From contig NC_133120.1 in assembly GCF_033568475.1 (NCBI RefSeq), positions 90,972,151-91,036,150 on the forward strand: DNA of 64,000 nucleotides, in the 5' to 3' direction. The notes below the pieces were generated by a model, which saw only the letters and a program-made list of their open reading frames with translations, did not search any database and had not been told where the DNA came from. The translations under genes and the position numbers were made by a program. The number at the start of each line of letters is the position of its first letter. The stretch's first letter is position 1. The DNA comes from Henckelia pumila (taxonomy: Eukaryota > Streptophyta > Magnoliopsida > Lamiales > Gesneriaceae). This document shows positions 12,904-24,771 of the stretch, one piece after another.

Positions 12904-14017
12904 TTTTCATTGTTGCTTTGTCAAGCTACCTCGATGTGCCAGTTTTGCATCTCAGGCCTTTTTTTGTGGTTAATCAGGATATTTTGATTTGATCTGTGTT
13001 TGTTATTACGCAGGAATGGGCATCTGAGCATTGTTCAGCTCCTTTTCGTGCTCCTGAGTTTTGGGATTGTCCTAGCCATGCAGACATTGACGAGAGAACT
13101 GATATCTGGTCATTAGGCTGCACTTTGTTTGCCATCATGTAAGAATGTTTCCTTCATTTCTGGAACTTTTCATCTTATTTTTGAAGAAACCTAATGTCAC
13201 CTTGTTCGTGAGCTATGCTCATTGTGAAACCACTATGAGCATGAATTGTTATTTGTGCCAAACCGTTGAGTATAAGATTTTAGGTTTAATCCCAGTTTCC
13301 TAGATAATCTGAAATATATCAAGGAAGTGTTTGCAACCTCGAACACTCCCTTACTATCTTAAGAAGATTATTAGAATGTAATACGAGTGAAGGTTTTTAA
13401 CTTTAGCATTGTGCATAGAAAATTTTAGCCAATCTTAAATTGTATTGCTTTAAGTCAAATCAAAATTGGATATGTGGATGCTGCTAAGGAAAATAAATGT
13501 AACCAATGCGACATTTATGTGAGAGAATTAACTTCTCTATGGCATTTGGGTCGCTGCATCGACAAGGCCAGGTTGCTTTTACATTAATCAAGTTTAATAC
13601 AATTTTCTTGTAATGAAGTTGTCTAGTTTAGAGGTACCTATCATCTCCTTTTACCCCCTTATTCTTATATTCCTACAAAAAAATTGCCAGGATCTAAAAT
13701 GCCCAGTTTCTTTATTATGTTTTACTAGGCTCTCTGCTAGTTTGTGTTGTTTGCAACCTCTTACGTCTTTTGCTTCGTATCTGAATTGTAGGTATGGTGT
13801 ATCTCCATTTGAATTTGCACTTGGAGAATCCGGCGGGAGCTTGCAATTGGCCATTGTAAATGCCCAAATAAAATGGCCAACTGGACCTACTCCTCCTTAT
13901 CCAGAGGCATTACACCAGTTTGTGACATGGATGTTGCAGCCTCAGCCCGCTGTTCGGCCCTGCATTGGTGATGTTATCATTCATGTTGATAGGCTGATCT
14001 CAAAATTTTCAAATTGA
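9529..14017 (+). CDS. STK16/NAK-type serine/threonine protein kinase, probably N-myristoylated (6 exons)
   Basis: Exons 9529-9733, 10763-10905, 11473-11616, 12218-12403, 13014-13138 and 13792-14017 join in frame to 342 residues. The ATG at 9529 gives MGCSFSGLN, with Gly2 and Cys3 suited to myristoylation and palmitoylation, as in human STK16. The kinase landmarks are a glycine loop GEGGFAYVF, catalytic lysine in YAIKK, the catalytic loop HNDIKPGN, the magnesium motif DFG in LMDFGSARPA, APE in FRAPEFW and a DIWSLGC F-helix motif. The catalytic loop has Asn where most kinases have the HRD Arg, while Asp, Lys and Asn needed for catalysis are all present. STK16-group kinases act at Golgi and plasma membranes in trafficking and secretion. 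That role is inferred for this plant protein. Intron 4 carries a long GA microsatellite and intron 3 an internal duplication. Confidence 0.92.
11702..11836 (+). repeat. Two-copy tandem repeat in kinase intron 3
   Basis: Two diverged copies of a 69-bp unit lie side by side. The word gatacatgat recurs at 11721 and 11790, and ttcttcgaaggatat recurs in each unit. Each copy contains (g)tgttgatacatgat followed by ttcttcgaagg. It is a simple local duplication with no coding role. Confidence 0.8.
12845..12900 (+). repeat. (GA)28 microsatellite in kinase intron 4
   Basis: An uninterrupted GA dinucleotide tract of 56 bp lies inside the intron between the DFG-encoding exon and the next exon. It is a likely polymorphic marker. 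Confidence 0.95.
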
Positions 14018-15088
14018 AGGAATAGAACTGGAGAACTGTTGGTTTTTTAATCTCATAATGAAGGTTTGTACTTTGTAGAGTTACATCGATGTTGCATATT
14101 TATTGGGGCGCATTTCAGATGTGCTGGGATAAGTTTTCGAAACTCCTCCTTTTTGGATACTGTGCTTATACACACACACACACACATATCTAAACTATTA
14201 ATTATGTATTCTTTCCAAAAAAAAAAAAATTGCATGTATGAAGGTTGATGGAGTGATGGTGTATGTTTTGAATCAGCAAATACAGGATGACACCAATTTG
14301 TAGTGTTCATGACTTCATTCTGTGAGTGATTTTAGTCTCTACGTTCAGGCCGTGTGCTATTTTGTTTGCCTCAGAACTGTTTATACCAAAAAGTATGCAC
14401 TGCACAACTGGTCTCTAGGTGTTAGCCCACTTTTGCACCGTTTGTTGCTGATGGAGATAATGGAGAATACAAGAATATACCTTCATGGAACCTTGTTAAA
14501 TTCAAATGGCATCTTACAAAAAATGGTCAAAACAAAGGATGATATCCATACCCCAGAAACAGCCCAATAAAATCTAAACAAAATACAAAAATAAGAATCC
14601 ACCAAGTTTAATGAATTCATCCTCAGTGGGACTAGTTAGTTAACTTGGTATTTTAACTTGAATTTTTTTAATCACCTAATACCATTTTCGAGTTCGTCTT
14701 CCATGCCTGCCTGTAGGCTGTAGCCACTTTACCTCAGTTAATTTAATGGAATTGCTCACATATTCATCAATATCATCATTATTTGCCCCTGGAGAAAATA
14801 AAGAATTAAAGAAACATATATCGAGGTAAAGGATTACCCACCAGTAATAGCGCGTTTGAAAAAACGTACATGACGTACCTTTTAACTAAAATAGCACATA
14901 CGGAGACAATCTTGAAAGACTGCTTAAAGAGGCCAACAAATTACTACTTACATATACATAGGAACATAGTACACAGCAGACCCCTCTATGTTATGCAAGA
15001 ACCATTTGTACATTAGGCAAGGCTAAAAAAGAAATGATGGAGTCGAGGATTCTCTAGTAAAGAGTTCAAGAAAACTTAGAAATAAAAG
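14018..15088. other. Spacer between convergent kinase and Dr1 genes
   Basis: This is 3' UTR and spacer sequence. It includes a short CA repeat at 14170-14186 and a poly-A run at 14217-14229. The small open frames here have no recognisable domain. Confidence 0.55.
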
Positions 15089-18000
15089 TTAGCTACTCAA
15101 ACTTGGTCGAGTCTCAGAATCTGATTGCTTGGGAACCACTGCGCCTCCATTCATTCGAGCACGTGCCTCTGCAAACATCCTCTGTTGCTCTACGAGTGCT
15201 TCCTCTTCAGTCATTTCAGCTCCGTTGCTCAATTTACCGCTTCTCATGGTATCCTGTGTCTAACCATTCACCCACAAGCAATAAAAGCATCTTAGGAAGG
15301 GTAACCACATTGTTCCCATGAAGCAATGATCATTACATGTAACTGAGCATACTCTAGGAAGGAAAGCTGACACAAACTGACCAAAGAGAGTCTATCTGCT
15401 CTGGTCAGGGTCAAAAATTTTAGAACATCGTTTCTCCCAGATTTAGGTGATTTATAAACATAAAAATTGAATTTCTATAATTTCATATGCAGAATAAACT
15501 TATTCAAGAGTTTTTAAAAGACACAAGGTCCAAGTCAGTGTGGGATAGGGAGTCAAACTCACCATAGTCTCAAGCCTATGTTGTTCATATGCGGCATAAA
15601 CTTCTTCAATATACTCTCCAAATCCAAGAACCTGAGAAAACAAGACAGCATATCAAGGTTAATGTACAGATAAGAAAAATAAGCACCAAAAATAGATAGG
15701 AAATTTAACAGTTAAAAAGGTAAACTTATTCAGGGGTTTCACTGATTATTTGACTGCATGTATTATCAGATCAATTTTTGGACTCAAATGCACCATCCAG
15801 CCTAGAAATAAAGTGTCAAGGAACCATATGACAATATCCATGTCATATTGCACCTAAGATTTGCAAAAATATGGCATACTCTACACTGAGGCGATATCAT
15901 TTAAAAAAGATACCACAAAATTGTCTCAAGACATTTAATCAAAAGAAGATCAAGTTCGAGTAAAAATTTATACCAATATGCTAATCAATCTAAAGTTGTC
16001 TTCAGAAAATATGACACATAAAATCACGAGTCGTACAGTCAGATGGGTGTCAGGCATGATACCATCTATATTCAACTTAATTCGAAAATAAAGAAGGATA
16101 ACAGTAACTTCTATAACATTTTCGGACAGATGCTTCCCAATTGATTTGGCCAGAAATGCCTAAAAATGTGTTGGCTGGATTCATGTGGATCTCAGTGTGC
16201 AACATACCAATTCACATGGCTAATTATAATTTAAAATTTTCAATAATCAAAGATGAAACAAAAAAATATCGTAAATGCAACAGCAACAAAGCATGCGACT
16301 TGCGAAAATCCCTTGCTCGGTATAGCAGCTCAACGTTGAATAGATATTAGACAAATTTGTAGAATCATAAGATTCCAATCCAGAAATGATGTTCAGCAAA
16401 AATAAAGAACAAAATCAGAAGATTCCATTCCAGAGGAACATGAAAAACCCCTTAGAGACTCTATATGATGTTGACTGCTGAGATATTAATCAACAATAAT
16501 CATAAGAGATAAAACCGAAAGAAACGCTAGGGTAGAACCTCTAAAGCCTTGAGTACATGTTCTGGTGCAATAGTTCTTTTGTCTTCCCTGTTACAAACTT
16601 CATTGGATTCTGATGAGATTAGATTGATGAATTCTGCGAAACATGAAAATCATTTATCATAAATCATAAGATAGAGCTCCAATAAACGCAGTATAAGATT
16701 TGAAAACGACAATACACACATCAAAATTTGGTCCGAAGTGAATTATATCAGTTAATAAGTTGGTTGTGAACTGCGCTGATGCCCAGAGAAACATCTCCTA
16801 CTCATAACACCGTCAAGAAAAAATCCCCAAAAAAGAGGCCCAGTTTAATAACATATCAATTATCATCACTTCTTCGTGGCTTATTTTTTTTATTTCTTAC
16901 TTTTTTGGATCATGGTGATGGTGCTTGTTGGAGCCAATGCACTGAGAAGTAAACAAACAACAATAGCTAGGTAACTAATTATCCTGACCGAACTCATCAG
17001 AGTCCAACATTTGACTATTTTGACTGTTGGACCCCACCTAGAACGGCCATTACAGGGCCTTGGGTCTGGCTGAAATTTTCAACATGAAGCAATCATAAGA
17101 GGTGGGATGGGCGCTTAACCCACAAACAGCTAGGCCTTTACAGGATGTAGATCACCACTGGTGCTAGTAAAAAGTCATGGATAAAAGAAAAACATTTGTA
17201 CTTTTAAATCTATGTTTCCATCCAACAAACCTCATTACCCACTCAATGTCCTCACAGTTTAAAAAAAAAATCACTTTGTCAGAAAACAAGATAACAAGTC
17301 CACCTTAGTCACTTTTAACAAAAATTAGGTATATTTCGCCCAAAGTGAATGAACAAAAGGAGTTATAGTATAGTTAGGAGCATCAAACGCTGCTCACTTA
17401 GCAGGGAAAAGTTTGTTGCTATCCTAATCAACACTTAGGTAGTGTTTGGGAGAGCTTCTAGAAAGCACTTCTCAGCTTTTACTTCACAAAATTCAACAAA
17501 ATTTCAAAATATTGTGAAGGAAAAGCTGAGAAGTGCTTCCTATAAGCTCTCTCAAACACTACATTAGGCCATGGTTGCACTATTTATTAAAAAGAAAATT
17601 CAAGTCATATGGAGTTTTACATCTCTAGATTATGATGCCAATCACATCGAAATCGTTTAAAATATGAAATAATCTAGAAGCACTAAAACAGTTATGAAGT
17701 GCACAATCTAATCGCTTAAAGATGTTACACACTGAATTGAAGCAAACACCAAACACAAACCTACACAACACTCAATCAGAAGATCCTGAGCATCTCTTGC
17801 AACGCGGACATCTGGGGGGAGCATCTCTTTGATAATTTTTGTCATAGTCGCTGAAAGAACAGCATTTATGTATCTTGGATGAGAACAGTACCAATAAAGA
17901 TGAAACAGCAGCTGTGTTAGTATTTTAGTAACCAAATGAATATGCAGACATTCGGAATTATTTTGTTGATGTTATTAGCAGTAATCAGGAATCTGAATAA

Positions 18001-19216
18001 AACACAATAATCACTTGATATTGGCAAAACAAATTATAATTCCATAACCTGATCATGTCTTATGTCTACACTGTGTTCTAAATGGCGGTCGAGGCGGCCG
18101 CCTAGGCAGACATGTCTACAGTCTACAAGATCATGCTCAGGTTGTCCGGGCATCGTTTAGAAATTGAGGCTTTAGGAACTATAAATGGATCAATTGGGTA
18201 TTAATTGATATCAACTCCTCAGTATTTGAAAACATCAACTCCATTAACAACCATTTATGAATCTTTACACACACACACATATAGACATCAAAGGGAATCA
18301 AAGTTGGACTAAATGGATCCGTAGCAATGCAATATCAAGAGAATTGGTAAGTGATTGCACAGCCAAGAGAAGCAACAAAACCACGGTTATGTTACAATAA
18401 GACTTTAATTTCATCTTCAAGCTAATCTAAGCTTTACGAAAATATAAGTCAACTATGAGAAGAGAAGCTAAAAAAATCTTAATTCGAGTAGGGCCGGTCC
18501 CACCTTGATAGAGCAGCCATGGATAACCCGACCCCGATTAATATTCGGCTATTTGCTTTTATAATATTTACTATTTTTCATTATACATTGAGGCATGCCA
18601 CTTAACCAACTACAGAATCCCACTTTGACATGCAAGAATCCCTAACCATTAAATGCTTCTAAGTTCTGCCAAAGAATGATCCAATTCCTTGTTAAATGTA
18701 TGATGAGATGTATTTCCACGCTTCTTCCGCTCAGTTTACATAGTCCCATTTTCTTTTGATTACCTTTTTTCAATGCTATTGAAATTCTGGTCGCTGACAC
18801 ATCTAGTTCGAATCATAAACAACAACAGGTACAATTTCGGTCAAACCAGTGGGAATTCCAACTTAAGGTAGATGAAAATTATCGCCTACTCCGAGGGAAG
18901 CTGATAAGCAAACCAGCTTTGACTGTTATTATGTGATACTTAGGTAGAGTTTGAGAAGGCTTGTAGACTTGTAGTAAGCTATTCTCGGCTTTTACTTAAC
19001 AAAATTTTAAAATTTTGCGAAAATAAGACGAAAAATCTAAACGCTAAGAAGAATCAAACTAAGCAAAACGAAATTTCCAACTTCGAAGATAAACAAACAC
19101 AAAAAACGAACAATTAGAGTAAACTAGGGGTAACAAGGAAAAAAACGGGGACAAAACTAACCTTTAGGAAGCGAAGCATCCTCCTTAATCTTGCCGACAA
19201 TATCCATAGGTTCCAT
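15089..19216 (-). CDS. DR1: Dr1 / NC2-beta histone-fold transcription repressor (5 exons)
   Basis: Minus-strand exons 19216-19162, 17850-17761, 16633-16539, 15631-15563 and 15253-15089 join in frame to 157 residues. The start MEPMDIVGKIKEDASLPK is followed by the histone fold TMTKIIKEMLPPDVRVARDA, then DLLIECCVEFINLISSESN, RTIAPEHVLKALEVLGFGEY and IEEVYAAYEQHR. The C-terminal tail includes a Glu-rich stretch and MFAEARARM. Dr1 pairs with the DRAP1/NC2-alpha histone-fold subunit and binds TBP on core promoters. There it blocks TFIIA and TFIIB entry, or activates DPE promoters. The residues that define Dr1 (as against NF-YB) are intact, and the length is normal. The first two introns are long (1.31 and 1.13 kb) and host repeats. 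Confidence 0.96.
17438..17562. mobile_element. 'ggtagtgtttg' MITE copy in Dr1 intron 2
   Basis: This is the best-preserved copy of the family. The left end ggtagtgtttgggagagctt and the right end aagctctctcaaacactac are inverted repeats over about 19 bp. A second inverted layer (gaaagcacttctcagctttt against aaaagctgagaagtgcttc) means almost the whole 125 bp folds into one hairpin. Confidence 0.85.
18062..18120. repeat. GC-rich palindrome flanked by 9-bp direct repeats
   Basis: A perfect 12-bp palindrome aggcggccgcct at 18092-18103 sits in a GC-rich island inside Dr1 intron 1. The word atgtctaca flanks it at 18062-18070 and 18112-18120. The layout resembles a very small transposon remnant with a target duplication, but it is too short to classify. 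Confidence 0.4.
18953..19058. mobile_element. Degraded 'ggtagtgtttg' MITE copy in Dr1 intron 1
   Basis: The left end ggtagagtttgagaaggctt and an inner segment ctcggcttttacttaacaaa match the copy at 17.44 kb. The right end is poorly kept. Confidence 0.5.
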
Positions 19217-19957
19217 AATTGACCTTCAAAATCAGAAGGAACCAAAGAAAAACTAAAGATCAAACATGAAAAGCAACACGCGGTAGTTTGAAAATAATGA
19301 TTTTAAATAAATAATTGACCGTATGCATTTTTCCAAACGAAGAACTGTAAAATTCATTGACTTACAGGTGAAACGAAGGCTGTGAATCTGAAATTCTAAC
19401 AGGACAAGACGACGAAAAGCAAAAAACGGAGGAAGAAATTTGGAGCGAGATGGGAAGGTGGTGGTCGGAGTCGCAGGCGGTGGTTCGTATAAAAATGAGA
19501 AATAAACTAGGGCAAAGATTTCCCCAAAGCGCGTGAGAAATATTCCACACGCGCGCGTGAGGCTAATTGGGTAGAAAAGATTCACAATGTGGAGCACGTA
19601 TCGCTCAATCGCCTAGGAGTCTGCAGGATAAGGCAAAAATGGCCAGGCTCTCTTTTTGCTTTTTTATTTGGGAAATATCAATTTTTAAAAATAAAAAAAA
19701 AATTGAAAAAGGAAATTAACCTCTCTTTTTTTAACTTATACATATCTATATGACTATATCTATATCTTATGTACTATATATTAAACAAAAGCATCTTAAT
19801 TGATCTCTTGATATACCCAATTTTAAATTACAAAAAAAAACTCATAAAAATGTCAAATTACAAAAAATGCATATCATATTAAAATCAAACACTTTAAAAA
19901 TAAATGTTATATAATATACACACAACAAATAATATTAATGTATTACGTTACACAAAT

Positions 19958-19979
19958 AATGCGTGTGCATTACCACTAG
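19958..19979 (+). mobile_element. Helitron-like 3' terminus (hairpin plus CTAG)
   Basis: A hairpin aatgc-gtgt-gcatt at 19958-19971 is followed by acca and CTAG at 19976-19979, and the next base is T. This is the textbook end of a plant Helitron (hairpin, CTRR, insertion 5' of T). The 5' end may lie near 19.76 kb but cannot be fixed by eye, so only the terminus is called. Confidence 0.45.
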
Positions 19980-20010
19980 TATATTATAAAAGAAAATAAC
20001 GATTTTATAT

Positions 20011-20668
20011 GTATTGTTTATGGTTTTTTTGGCTCCATCCCTCTGTATTTTGGGTACCAAGTTTTTTCTTTTTCTTTTTTTTTTCAAAGTGGTACCAAGT
20101 TTTTAATAATTAAGGAAAATACCTGTTAAAAATGGGAGGGAAATATCATTTTTAAAGAAAATATTGTTTGTTTATATATACTAGCGTCTTGTTACACGCA
20201 TTGCGTGCTAAACAATTCGTTTTTTATAATAAAATTATATTTCAATTAAAATTGTCAAATAAAATGATTGTACTATATATTAAATACAAAAATTGGGAAA
20301 AATGGAATAAATAGTTAAATGAAAAAAAGAAAACAAATTGAGATAGTAGTAATAGATATTGTTTGTCTGTATATTAATTTGTTCAATCCTCTCGTTTGTA
20401 TCAAAATTCCTAATACTCGTCGAATTTACCAACCAAAATACATCTCTATTAGGTTACCAATTTTCTAAAAAAAATTAAGGAAAAAAATGTTTTTTTTTTT
20501 AAAAAAAAGGGGAAATTTCCCTTTTTTTTACTAAAGAAATTAAGAAAGTACCCATTTTATATTTATTGTTTATTTATTAATTAGTTTTTGTTCCATCCCG
20601 CTTGTTTGTATCAAAATGGTACCTAATACTTGTCAAATTAACCGGTGATAAAATACATCTCTGATTAG
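20011..20668 (+). repeat. Three dispersed copies of a 'ttccatccc...gtatcaaaa' repeat
   Basis: Related segments occur at about 20011-20063, 20357-20453 and 20564-20668. Each shares words such as tattgttt, tccatccc or gttcaatcc, cgtttgtatcaaaa, cctaata and aaaatacatctct. The last two are full-length and offset by about 207 bp. Confidence 0.6.
20181..20207 (-). mobile_element. Helitron-like 3' terminus on the minus strand
   Basis: Read on the minus strand, a hairpin cacgc-aat-gcgtg (20207-20195) is followed about 10 nt later by CTAG (20184-20181) and then T. It lies 200 bp from the plus-strand terminus at 19979, so two separate insertions face each other. Confidence 0.5.
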
Positions 20669-21281
20669 CTTTGTCACATCATTATCTCTTGACAATAATT
20701 TCCCACAAAATTAGCAGGTCAGACCCCAATAATTTTATTGTGTGGCAGACACCAAATTTATTTCCCCCAGTTCATAACCTAAATTTTACACGGTCATTAG
20801 AGATGTACTTAAAAATATGGGGTTAATTTGATCCTTAAAAGTATCAAATATTTATATCTCAGAATTTTAGACTGTGTCACTCATAACATAAAAATTATAA
20901 TAAAAAATTAAGATTTTCAGATCTTAACACTTGTTATCAATATCCGTAGATTATTTGTTTTAACCCACAAATATGTGCATTTAACACATTATTTTGGGCT
21001 CCGTATCTCCAAATTGGGTGCAATAACTTTAATACAAACACCTCCTACACATCCAAGAAAAGAAGAATGAATCCATCCAGGGGCGCACAGTTGATTTGAA
21101 GGGGGTGAGCTCCATCTTGTTCTCTGCAGAAGCACAAAATATTGGATTATTTTTTTACTAAAACACATTATATTATTGTGAGTCATCTTCATGAATTTGA
21201 TACCACTATTACATGTGTACAAGTACATGCACATTCATGTTCTTTTATTTCCAATTCTTTTTTTGTAACACCAAGTAGAAC

Positions 21282-24200
21282 TTACCACCAAGTGTCATCC
21301 CAATGTAGGAAACCACCGTGGCCTCTAGCATTCGAAAACTTGTAAACTGGACCGGAAACTAACAGTAAAGGATATGATGAGTTATTAGAAACACAGCAAT
21401 TAGCACATCACTGTTGTAACAACAGAGGTGGGACTTGGCAGAGAACTACAAGTACCTTTATAACCTTCGAGAACTGGATCCTCGGCTAATAAAATGGGGG
21501 TATCAAGGTCAATGAATCTGCAAACAAACAATTTCTCAGGCATGATAGCAAGGTAACGTATTAATCAGCTTGGAGGGCACGAATTCTTATCTTACAAGGA
21601 AAAGTTGCTTTCATTTTCTAACTCTAATTCAGGTAAGGATGAGCTGAACTGTAGCATTGACATGGCAATATTGTTTTGACCGTTAATGCACATTTTTTTT
21701 GCTGTGCTGAATATATAAGATGTCAAACATGGCATGCTAGATTTGTACTTAGTAGGATAAAGATTTAATTGGAACGACAATGTTTTATTCAATCTACGTA
21801 CAAGGGTGATGATTGTACATAAAATCAAGATATTTATTTAGGTCGACATGCTTTCATAGATTTAGACAATATAATAGAACTGAGTAAATTACTCTAGCAT
21901 TCAAATTTTATAATAACAAAATATTACTTACTTGAAACATCCAAGACCAGCAGCCAAATTGCCAGCGAAGCCCATCGCAAGTCTAGTTTCAACCATCCCT
22001 CCAATCATCAGATCCAGTCCTGATGCTCTTGCTAGATCAATAATTTCCAGAGCTCCAAGAACTCCAACTTTAGCGAGTTTAATGTTGATTACATCCGCAA
22101 GATTATCTTTTGCTATTTTCTTTACATCCTCTAAACTACGGCAACTTTCATCGGCAGCTACAGATACCCTGTATTTGTTTCTTGCTACTTCACTAACATA
22201 ACCAAGACCTTCCCAGTCGTCTCTGTGAACTGGCTGTTCAAAAAGAATGGGTGTCACCTCCATTTCTGCAGAGAAATAACAAAATGATACCTTTCTTGAC
22301 AGAAAATTAAACAAGATCTCAGTTGCATGAAAACTTTGATTGAAAGAAATAAAGTACCGTGTAATTTCTCCAGAACTTGAATGGCTTCTTCAGAATTATA
22401 ACCTTCATTGGCATCCAAAATAAACAAGCAATCAGGGTGGACCGTGCGTATTGCTTGAAGCACTTGGATGTCAGACGTCAGATTCTTCCCAACTTTAAGC
22501 TTTAAAATCTTGAATCCTTGACGGTTATATTTTGAAGCCAGCTCAGCCGCTTCGGTGGGGGAAACTATTGGAATCTATAAACAATAATAATAATCAATTA
22601 GTTTGAACTGGCAATGATATGCTCATCCTGTCCTTTAAAATTCTTTTATCTCCACCAACATCATCTTTTTCTTCTTATATTCTTTTCAAGGACTCCTTCC
22701 TTCTAGAAAATTTGCATGAATATTGGCTAGTTTAAGAGTTTTATGATTTCTTGAGAAGATTACACACATTTTAGAGAAAAAACATGAAACTAAAAAATGA
22801 ACTATACTGTTATGTCCGTTGTTATTTCATTTGAAAATCCACCAAAAAGTTTCCACAATGGTAGTCCAATGCTGTTTGCAACTGCATCAATCAATGCCAT
22901 CTCAACTCCTGCTCTAACCTTCATCATCGGATACATATTTGTTAGCGTGAGAAAATTCTGATCGAACACAAAAGGAAGATCAATAAACTCATATTTCACC
23001 TAAATTACATTCCCACTACAGGGCTGTTTAAAAAAGAAATGAACAAGTTGAGCCAAAAAGTCGAGACTTTGCTGTCCAACTACAAGTTTGTGCAGTAAAA
23101 TCAGATAATTCTAAAGGAATTTCTGGTGAATGTGAGTAATTAATAATTTCATGCAACAGTACAGCTGTTGCATCAATTAGTCTTATAAATTTATAATGAA
23201 CATTTCCCTAAGTGTGCTCTTGCAACCTTTCGAGATAAGAAAATAGGTGCAACTGGGAATGGGAAAAAAAATAACAAAAAAAACTACAATAATTAATACC
23301 AAATGCTCCTCAAAGATGTGACCTCAAGCCCAGAAGTAACTAGAAGGAATTCAAACGTTAGCCGAATAAAGCCGATCTAAATTTTTTTTATAAAGAACGA
23401 TCTTCATAAGAATGAGGCATTTCTTCACTCTTCAGAAAAGATTATGACAACTATTGCAAGACTTTGTACTCTAGAGATGTATACTGGACTGGTAGCCCCT
23501 CTACCTCTACCTCCGTTCGGACACACAAACATGGACCATATAATAAACCCATGGGATATGCACAGTCAGAAGGCCAAAATACACTGGCCAATAACCATCA
23601 ACCATTGGACTACAGTTTGAACAGAATGCACCCAAAGCAAAAACAAACACAAATTTCATTTATAATTTTGTTAAATTATGATCCAAACCCAAAAAAAAAA
23701 AATCGGTCTTCCGTAAATTTTTATAGCCATCTCGAAACACAATGTTCCAAATAAAACAGAACACTCAAAACAATAACCAAGGAAGTGAAGGTCAACTAGT
23801 TGATCACAAGATAAATAAAACTCATAAACAAACTCACAGAAGCAAAAGAATGGCCAGGAAGAATAATCTGATTGATCTCAGACAAAACTTGCCCCAGAGT
23901 CTTGCCACGACTCCGCTTGAGGAACTGACAAGCTTCCGCAGCTTTTGCCAGAGCAAGTGGCTGATCCTCGGCTGTTACACAAGGAAGAATGGGAGTCTCC
24001 CCCCAACCAACACACCCATTATTCAACTCAACTCGAATGGCCACGTTCTCCACTTTATCAAGCCTTGATGAAGCAATGGTGAAGGGGGAAATTAAAGGCA
24101 CATTCAATGGCCTCCCCTCTGCTTTGTGAACATCAATTGTGAACGTCTCCGTCAAACTCTTGAACCCAAATGATGTAGATAGCTGCACAGCTGGAGGGGT

Positions 24201-24287
24201 GGTGGCCATGCACGATTTGATGGACTGGGAAATGGGATTCTTGATTTTGACGGTGGAACTTGGGGAAAACAAGGATGATGGAACCAT
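21282..24287 (-). CDS. L-Ala-D/L-amino acid (dipeptide) epimerase, enolase superfamily (6 exons)
   Basis: Minus-strand exons 24287-23838, 22918-22808, 22574-22358, 22265-21932, 21517-21456 and 21358-21282 join in frame to 416 residues. The N-terminal lid domain includes TFTIDVHKAEGRPLNVPLIS and VENVAIRVELNNGCVGWGET. The barrel has all the catalytic markers of the muconate-lactonising/dipeptide epimerase group. These are KLK (Lys212, Lys214), metal ligands Asp241 (FILDANEGY), Glu269 (LFEQP) and Asp298 (VAADES), and the opposite base Lys322 (INIKLAK). The protein ends near GGFLHWDDTWW. Such enzymes exchange the alpha-carbon stereochemistry of the second residue in L-Ala-X dipeptides; the plant substrate is not settled. 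The first ~45 residues are Ser/Thr-rich and could be a plastid targeting peptide, or the start could be the Met at residue 27. Confidence 0.92.
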
Positions 24288-24517
24288 TTTTTGTGATTAT
24301 TGGACGGGTGGGAATGATTCGAAGAGCTGCTGGTATCGTTCATTGCTTGTACTTTGTAGTTATTTCAACAACAATTATAATTGTCGATGTCTCCACCTGA
24401 ATAAACAATGATTGACACCACTTGTTTGTCCTTTTTCCTGAAAGAGACATTTTCTTTCGGGCCATTTGGTGGAGGTGAGTGTGACCATTTTTTAATCCTC
24501 TCCAGATTCTTTTGGTC

Positions 24518-24535
24518 TGCCTTATTTATATCTGG
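24518..24535 (+). repeat. SINE target-site duplication, left copy
   Basis: tgccttatttatatctgg, identical to 24754-24771. Confidence 0.9.
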
Positions 24536-24753
24536 GGGTGAGCCCCACCCCAAGGGCCCCACACAAAGTCGCCCCAAGCCCCGGCGTGAAGGGAGGTAAA
24601 TCAGGGTTATGCTTGGTCAGGTAAGTACCCAGGGAGAGGAAGGCTCGCAAGCGCGATAAACAAGGCCAAATACACCTTTTACGGGATTCGAACACTCGTC
24701 ATCTTCTTTTTCACCAAGGCCTTTGCCAGTCCAGCTGTGCCCCTGGCTAGATA
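24536..24753 (-). mobile_element. tRNA-derived SINE with perfect 18-bp target-site duplication
   Basis: The body is bounded by identical 18-bp repeats tgccttatttatatctgg at 24518-24535 and 24754-24771. On the minus strand the 5' head reads ggggcacagctggactgg (A-box-like). A perfect pol III B box, GTTCGAATC, is at 24693-24685. The two boxes are about 40 bp apart, as in a tRNA. It has no coding capacity and is about 218 bp long. The perfect duplication suggests a recent insertion by LINE machinery. Confidence 0.9.
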
Positions 24754-24771
24754 TGCCTTATTTATATCTGG
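24754..24771 (+). repeat. SINE target-site duplication, right copy
   Basis: tgccttatttatatctgg, identical to 24518-24535. Confidence 0.9.

Larger units (their letters stand above)
19217..21281. other. AT-rich spacer between Dr1 promoter and dipeptide epimerase 3' end
   Basis: The Dr1 5' UTR and promoter lie at about 19217-19600, with GC-richer DNA and an acgcgcgcgtg motif near 19548. From 19.65 to 21.0 kb the DNA is strongly AT-rich with no credible gene. It holds two Helitron-like termini and a three-copy dispersed repeat, listed separately. Confidence 0.6.
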
